Positions 60,435-64,000 of a DNA stretch of 64,000 nt are shown piece after piece; position 1 is the stretch's first letter; each line of letters opens with the position of its first letter. The stretch is from NCBI RefSeq assembly GCF_023701945.1, contig NZ_JABAEF010000001.1:434001-498000 (forward strand), given 5' to 3'. Made by a program: the position numbers and the translations under genes. Origin of the DNA: Rhizobium sp. CG5 (lineage in GTDB: Bacteria > Pseudomonadota > Alphaproteobacteria > Rhizobiales > Rhizobiaceae). Below the pieces are notes generated by a model. The model was not told the origin of the DNA and searched no databases. It saw only the letters and a list, made by a program, of their open reading frames with translations.

Positions 60435-61379
60435 CTATTCGAAGACGATGCGCGGGAAATAGAAGCTCACCACCCAGTTTGGCAGGTCGACGATTTCGCT
60501 GATCCTGAGATCGGCGCAAACCGAGCACAGCATATAGGCATCGACCGGGTTCAGTCCGTGTTCGGCCGAGAGGAGATCGACCATGCGCGACACGGCCTCG
60601 CGTGCGGCCGCCATCAGATCGGGACCGATGCCGGTCGTCACCTCGTAGCCGGCGCCGTCGAGATGGCGGGTCACCGGTCCGGGCGTCGTAAACCGGGGGG
60701 CGGGCAGGCGGGCATCCTTCAGAAGTTCCACCGTCGCCTCGACATTCATCTGGCTTTCGATGGCCGTGCCGCAGACCTCGCCGTCGCCCTGGGCGGCATG
60801 GGTGTCACCGATCGACAGCAAGGCGCCGTCCACCTCGACCGGCAGGTAGAGCGTGACGCCGCTGGTCAGATCCCGGATATCGAGGTTGCCGCCGACGCGG
60901 CGGGGCGGCACGACGGAATGCAGGCCCGGTTCGGCCGGGGCGACACCGATCGTGCCGGCAAAGGGTTTCAGTGGAACGCGGCCTTTCGGGCCGTAGAGGG
61001 CCGGGGCCATGGCTGTAGCGTCATAGGACCAGAGATGCAGCGCCGGATCCTTGAACTGCTCCGCCAAGAGCCCGAAGCCGGGAATATTGGCGGTCCAGCC
61101 GGTCCCTGAGGGATGGAAGGCGCGCAGCGTGATCTTCAGCGCATCGCCAGGCTCTGCCCCTTCCACATAGACCGGTCCGGTCACCGGGTTGATGCGGCCG
61201 AAATCGAGCGCTGCAAGGGTTTGGAGCGTCGCGTCGGGCCCGATCTGGCCGCCGGAGGAATCCAGGCATTCGAACAGGATCGTTTCGCCTGATTTGGCGA
61301 CGATCGCCGGATCGAAGGCCCTGTTCCAGCCGAAGTGACTTTGGGCGCGGTGGATGGTGTGGGTGCAGGCGACGCACAT
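60435..61379 (-). CDS. acetamidase/formamidase family protein
   Basis: A 314-residue cytoplasmic hydrolase with HFGWNRAFDPAIVAKSGETI, PVTGPVYVEGAEPGDALKIT, LSIGDTHAAQGDGEVCGTAI and a YMLCSVCADLRISEIVD C-terminal block. These are the landmarks of the FmdA/AmdA family, which cleaves formamide, acetamide and similar small amides to acid and ammonia. The ATG at 61379 has AAAGGAA upstream; the longer frame to 61499 is intergenic. It is the last gene of the third peptide-type ABC operon, 44 nt after its DppF-like gene, and converges on the FAD/Fe-S dehydrogenase gene. Confidence 0.92.
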   Translation of the reverse strand: MCVACTHTIHRAQSHFGWNRAFDPAIVAKSGETILFECLDSSGGQIGPDATLQTLAALDFGRINPVTGPVYVEGAEPGDALKITLRAFHPSGTGWTANIPGFGLLAEQFKDPALHLWSYDATAMAPALYGPKGRVPLKPFAGTIGVAPAEPGLHSVVPPRRVGGNLDIRDLTSGVTLYLPVEVDGALLSIGDTHAAQGDGEVCGTAIESQMNVEATVELLKDARLPAPRFTTPGPVTRHLDGAGYEVTTGIGPDLMAAAREAVSRMVDLLSAEHGLNPVDAYMLCSVCADLRISEIVDLPNWVVSFYFPRIVFE

Positions 61380-61423
61380 GGAAGATTCCTTTCTCGGTGA
61401 GGCTACCGTCGGGAGGACGGTGT

Positions 61424-62413
61424 TCAGTCCAGAGGAAAATGGCAGGCCACCTGCCGGTCCGGCGCGATCGTGGCCAGTTCCGGCCTCGTCTCGCGACACA
61501 AGTCCTTGGCATAGGGGCAGCGGGTGGAAAACTTGCAGCCGGAGGGGGGCGAGAGCGGGCTCGGGATTTCGCCGGACAGCAGGATCCTCTCGCGTTTCCC
61601 CCTTATATGCGGCTGCGGAATGGCCGAGAGCAGGGCGCGCGTATAGGGGTGGTGCGGCCGGGCATAAAGTGCATCCGTCTCGCCGGTCTCGACGATCGAG
61701 CCGAGATACATGACGGCCACCCGTGTCGAGACATGGCGCACCACGGCCAGATCATGGGCGATGAAGACATAGGTGAGGTTCAGCCTGTCGCGCAATTCGC
61801 CGAACAGGTTGACCACCTGCGCCTGCACCGAAACGTCGAGCGCCGAGACCGGCTCGTCGGCGACGATCAGCTTCGGCTCGACCGCCAGCGCCCTTGCGAT
61901 GCCGATGCGCTGGCGCTGGCCGCCGGAAAACTCGTGCGGGTAGCGGTCGAGATATTCGCGGCGCAGGCCGACCAGTTCCATCAGTTCATCGAGCCGTTCC
62001 TCGACGGCCGCACCCTCGCGGATGCGATGGACGGTGAGCACTTCCGCCAGCATGTCGCGGACGCGGCGGCGCGGATTGAGCGAGGCGGAGGGATCCTGGA
62101 AGATCATCTGCATCTTGCGGCGCACCGGTTTCAGGGCGACGGTGCCGGCGGTCGCGATGTCCTGCCCGTCGAAGGTGAGTTTCCCCGAGGTGATGTCGTA
62201 GAGGCGGGTCAGGCAGCGTCCGAGCGTCGACTTGCCGCTGCCGGATTCACCGACGAGACCCAGTGTTTCTCTCGGATACACTTCCAGGTCTATGGCATCG
62301 ACCGCATGCAGCACCCGACCGGAGCCGGGGAGCATGGTCTTGCCGACGGTGAAATTCTTGGTCAGCCCGCGGGCCTTCAGCAGCGGCGCATTTTGGGTGG
62401 TTTCGGCGCTCAT
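61424..62413 (-). CDS. ABC transporter ATPase, DppF type
   Basis: A 329-residue ATPase: Walker [12 protein letters not shown] (about 54-64), Q-loop IFQDPSASLNPRRR, signature FSGGQRQRIGIARAL, Walker B LIVADEPVSALD and H-loop FIAHDLAVV. The C-terminal cysteine motif (SGCKFSTRCPYAKDLC) is intact. Its ATG overlaps the stop of the DppD-like gene by 4 nt (62410-62413). It forms the second ATPase of the third peptide-type importer. Confidence 0.95.
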   Translation of the reverse strand: MSAETTQNAPLLKARGLTKNFTVGKTMLPGSGRVLHAVDAIDLEVYPRETLGLVGESGSGKSTLGRCLTRLYDITSGKLTFDGQDIATAGTVALKPVRRKMQMIFQDPSASLNPRRRVRDMLAEVLTVHRIREGAAVEERLDELMELVGLRREYLDRYPHEFSGGQRQRIGIARALAVEPKLIVADEPVSALDVSVQAQVVNLFGELRDRLNLTYVFIAHDLAVVRHVSTRVAVMYLGSIVETGETDALYARPHHPYTRALLSAIPQPHIRGKRERILLSGEIPSPLSPPSGCKFSTRCPYAKDLCRETRPELATIAPDRQVACHFPLD

Positions 62414-63435
62414 GCGATCTCCTCCAGGGGAAGGGCGGATTGCCGAAGGGCGGGACGCTCGTCGTTGCCGATGACGCAGAGCACTGTCTGCTCACCGACT
62501 TTCCGCAGCGGCGGGCGCTCACAGCAGGCGGGACGCGCGAAGCTGCAGCGCGGCGCGAAACCGCAGCCGTCGGAAATGGTTTCGGGCGTCGGCGGCATGC
62601 CGGGGATCGACCGGAGCTTGGCCAGTCGCGGGCCGGTCAGCGGCGGGATCGAGGCCATCAGCCCCCAGGTATAGGGATGCATCGGCGCGGAGAACACGTC
62701 CTCCGTACTGCCGCGCTCGACGATGCGTCCGGCATACATCACCGCCACCTGCTCGGCGACTTCCGCCACCACGCCCATGTCGTGGGTGATCAGGATGATG
62801 GCGGAGCCGAAATCCTTGCGCAGCCGCAGAAGCAGGTCGAGCACCTGCGCCTGCACGGTCACGTCAAGCGCCGTGGTCGGCTCGTCGGCCACCAGTAGGG
62901 CCGGATTGCAGGACAGCGCCATGGCGATCACGGCGCGCTGGCGCATGCCGCCGGACAATTGGTGCGGATAGCGGTCGACCGCTTCACCGGGATTGGAGAG
63001 GCCCACTTCGCCTAGCAATTCGACGGCGCGGCGGCGGGCGATGCGCGCGGAGAGATTCTCATGGGCGCGGATCTGCTCGGCGATCTGCCAGCCGATGGTA
63101 TAGACCGGGGTCAGCGCCGTCATCGGGTCCTGGGAAATCAACCCGATCTGCCGCCCACGGATCGCCCGCATCTGGCTTGCCGGCAGATCGAGAAGCGATT
63201 TGCCTCTGAACGACACGGCGCCGTCGACGCGGGTGGTCTTGGCGTCGTGCAGCCCCAGCAGCGACAGCAGTGTCACGGATTTGCCGGAACCGGATTCGCC
63301 GACGATGGAGAGGATCTCGCCCTCGTGGACGCGGAAGGACACGTCGCGCACGGCCGGCACGATGCCACAGTCGGTGGCAAACGACACCGACAGGCCGCTG
63401 ACGTCGAGGAGGATCTTTTTTTCGGTCTTGATCAT
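62410..63435 (-). CDS. ABC transporter ATPase, DppD type
   Basis: A 341-residue ATPase: Walker [11 protein letters not shown] (about 42-51), Q-loop [14 protein letters not shown], signature [15 protein letters not shown], Walker [13 protein letters not shown] and H-loop LITHDMGVV. The C-terminal cysteine cluster is present ([16 protein letters not shown]). It starts 3 nt after the permease stop codon and overlaps the DppF-like gene. Confidence 0.95.
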   Translation of the reverse strand: MIKTEKKILLDVSGLSVSFATDCGIVPAVRDVSFRVHEGEILSIVGESGSGKSVTLLSLLGLHDAKTTRVDGAVSFRGKSLLDLPASQMRAIRGRQIGLISQDPMTALTPVYTIGWQIAEQIRAHENLSARIARRRAVELLGEVGLSNPGEAVDRYPHQLSGGMRQRAVIAMALSCNPALLVADEPTTALDVTVQAQVLDLLLRLRKDFGSAIILITHDMGVVAEVAEQVAVMYAGRIVERGSTEDVFSAPMHPYTWGLMASIPPLTGPRLAKLRSIPGMPPTPETISDGCGFAPRCSFARPACCERPPLRKVGEQTVLCVIGNDERPALRQSALPLEEIA

Positions 63436-63438
63436 CGC

Positions 63439-64000
63439 TCAGTTCCCCCTGACGCGCGGGTCGATCAGCACATAGACCAGGTCGACCAGCGCATTGGCGA
63501 TGACGACGAAGAAGGAGGCATACATGACGGTGCCCAGAATCATCGGCAGGTCGAGGTTGAGCAGCGCCTGATAGGTGAGGCGGCCGACGCCGTTGAGGCC
63601 AAAGACCACTTCCGTCAGCAGTGCTGCGCCGCCGACCAGCACGCCGAAATCGAGCCCGAACATGGTCACGAAGGGAATGAGCGAGGTGCGCAGCGCATGG
63701 CGCAGCATGACGCGGGCCGGAGACAGGCCCTTGGCACGGGCGGTGCGGATGAAATCCTCCTGATAGGCTTCCACCAGATTGGCCCTCAGCACCCTGCCAT
63801 AGATGCCGATATAGAGGGCGGCGAGCGTGAACCACGGAATGACCAGCGTCTTGAACCAGCCGGCCGGGTCCTGCATCAGCGGCTTGTAGCCGAGCGCCGG
63901 CACCCAGGAAAACAGCCAGGTATCATGAAAGCGACTCTGGCTCATCAGGTTCATCATTTCGCCCAGCCAATAGACCGGCATGGAAACGCCGATCAGCGCC
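63439..64000 (-). CDS. ABC transporter permease, DppB type, partial
   Basis: The frame runs open to the right edge of the window (ALIGVSMPVYWLGEMMNLMS at the edge), so the N-terminal half lies outside. The visible 186 residues hold the last four or so helices, the EAA loop DFIRTARAKGLSPARVMLRH and a C-terminus VDLVYVLIDPRVRGN, which is DppB-like rather than DppC-like. It precedes the DppD-type gene by 3 nt. A DppC-type partner and the binding protein are presumably encoded beyond the window, implying a C-then-B or similar order. Confidence 0.92.
   Translation of the reverse strand, partial: ALIGVSMPVYWLGEMMNLMSQSRFHDTWLFSWVPALGYKPLMQDPAGWFKTLVIPWFTLAALYIGIYGRVLRANLVEAYQEDFIRTARAKGLSPARVMLRHALRTSLIPFVTMFGLDFGVLVGGAALLTEVVFGLNGVGRLTYQALLNLDLPMILGTVMYASFFVVIANALVDLVYVLIDPRVRGN

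Noticed and set aside
1-64000. Mobile elements, prophage, CRISPR arrays or toxin-antitoxin modules
   Set aside because: I looked for transposase and integrase motifs, regularly spaced repeats and paired small genes and found none that could be supported.

Overview
The window reads as chromosomal DNA of an alphaproteobacterium of the Rhizobiales, most likely Rhizobiaceae (Rhizobium/Agrobacterium-like). The grounds are high G+C, dense ATGA-coupled operons, core genes of rhizobial type (lipB, mgtE, a single-chain L-serine dehydratase, a DUF1489 gene, tRNA-Leu(GAG)) and a large complement of ABC-import operons. I see no phage, insertion sequence, CRISPR array or rRNA. All calls come from reading the sequence and from memory of protein families; no search was run.

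Positions 1-15.7 kb are mostly housekeeping and conserved genes. They include a partial SRPBCC protein, an EamA exporter, an XRE regulator, LipB, tRNA-Leu, a peptide-deformylase homologue that has lost two of three metal ligands, MgtE, and a MerR regulator with a near-perfect palindromic operator. A membrane-protein trio (DUF599, DUF1624, ICMT-like) follows. Next come a 33-residue membrane microprotein with a candidate Pho box and a strong terminator, SdaA, a DUF1489 protein, an orphan binding protein coupled to a TctD/TctE-type two-component system, and a cytochrome b561.

Positions 15.7-24.5 kb hold the most unusual block: a RibD-C-type reductase, a methyltransferase, a family-4 glycosyltransferase, a 6-pyruvoyl-tetrahydropterin-synthase (PTPS) homologue without its catalytic residues, a medium-chain dehydrogenase and a RibA (GTP cyclohydrolase II) paralogue. 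Beside them lie a CDP-alcohol phosphotransferase, a lysylphosphatidylglycerol-synthase-like membrane protein and a membrane sulfatase-like protein. Together they look like a small biosynthetic locus starting from GTP, whose product I cannot name. A signalling cluster follows (AraC regulator, CHASE2 adenylate cyclase, FecR protein, divergent Crp/Fnr regulator), then a decayed aldehyde dehydrogenase.

Positions 28.9-64 kb are a catabolic and transport region. Three dipeptide/oligopeptide-type ABC systems each lie in an operon with a different amide hydrolase (amidase, creatininase-family protein, acetamidase/formamidase). The first also carries two class III aminotransferase-fold enzymes and an APH-type kinase that resemble the hydroxylysine kinase/phospho-lyase pair. 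A polyamine-type ABC operon continues into RraA-like, gamma-glutamyltransferase-like and SDR genes. Regulators (GntR, LysR), a GhrA-like reductase, a dihydroxyphthalate-decarboxylase-like protein and a large FAD/Fe-S dehydrogenase complete the region. The logic appears to be import of amidated or amino compounds followed by hydrolysis, deamination and oxidation.
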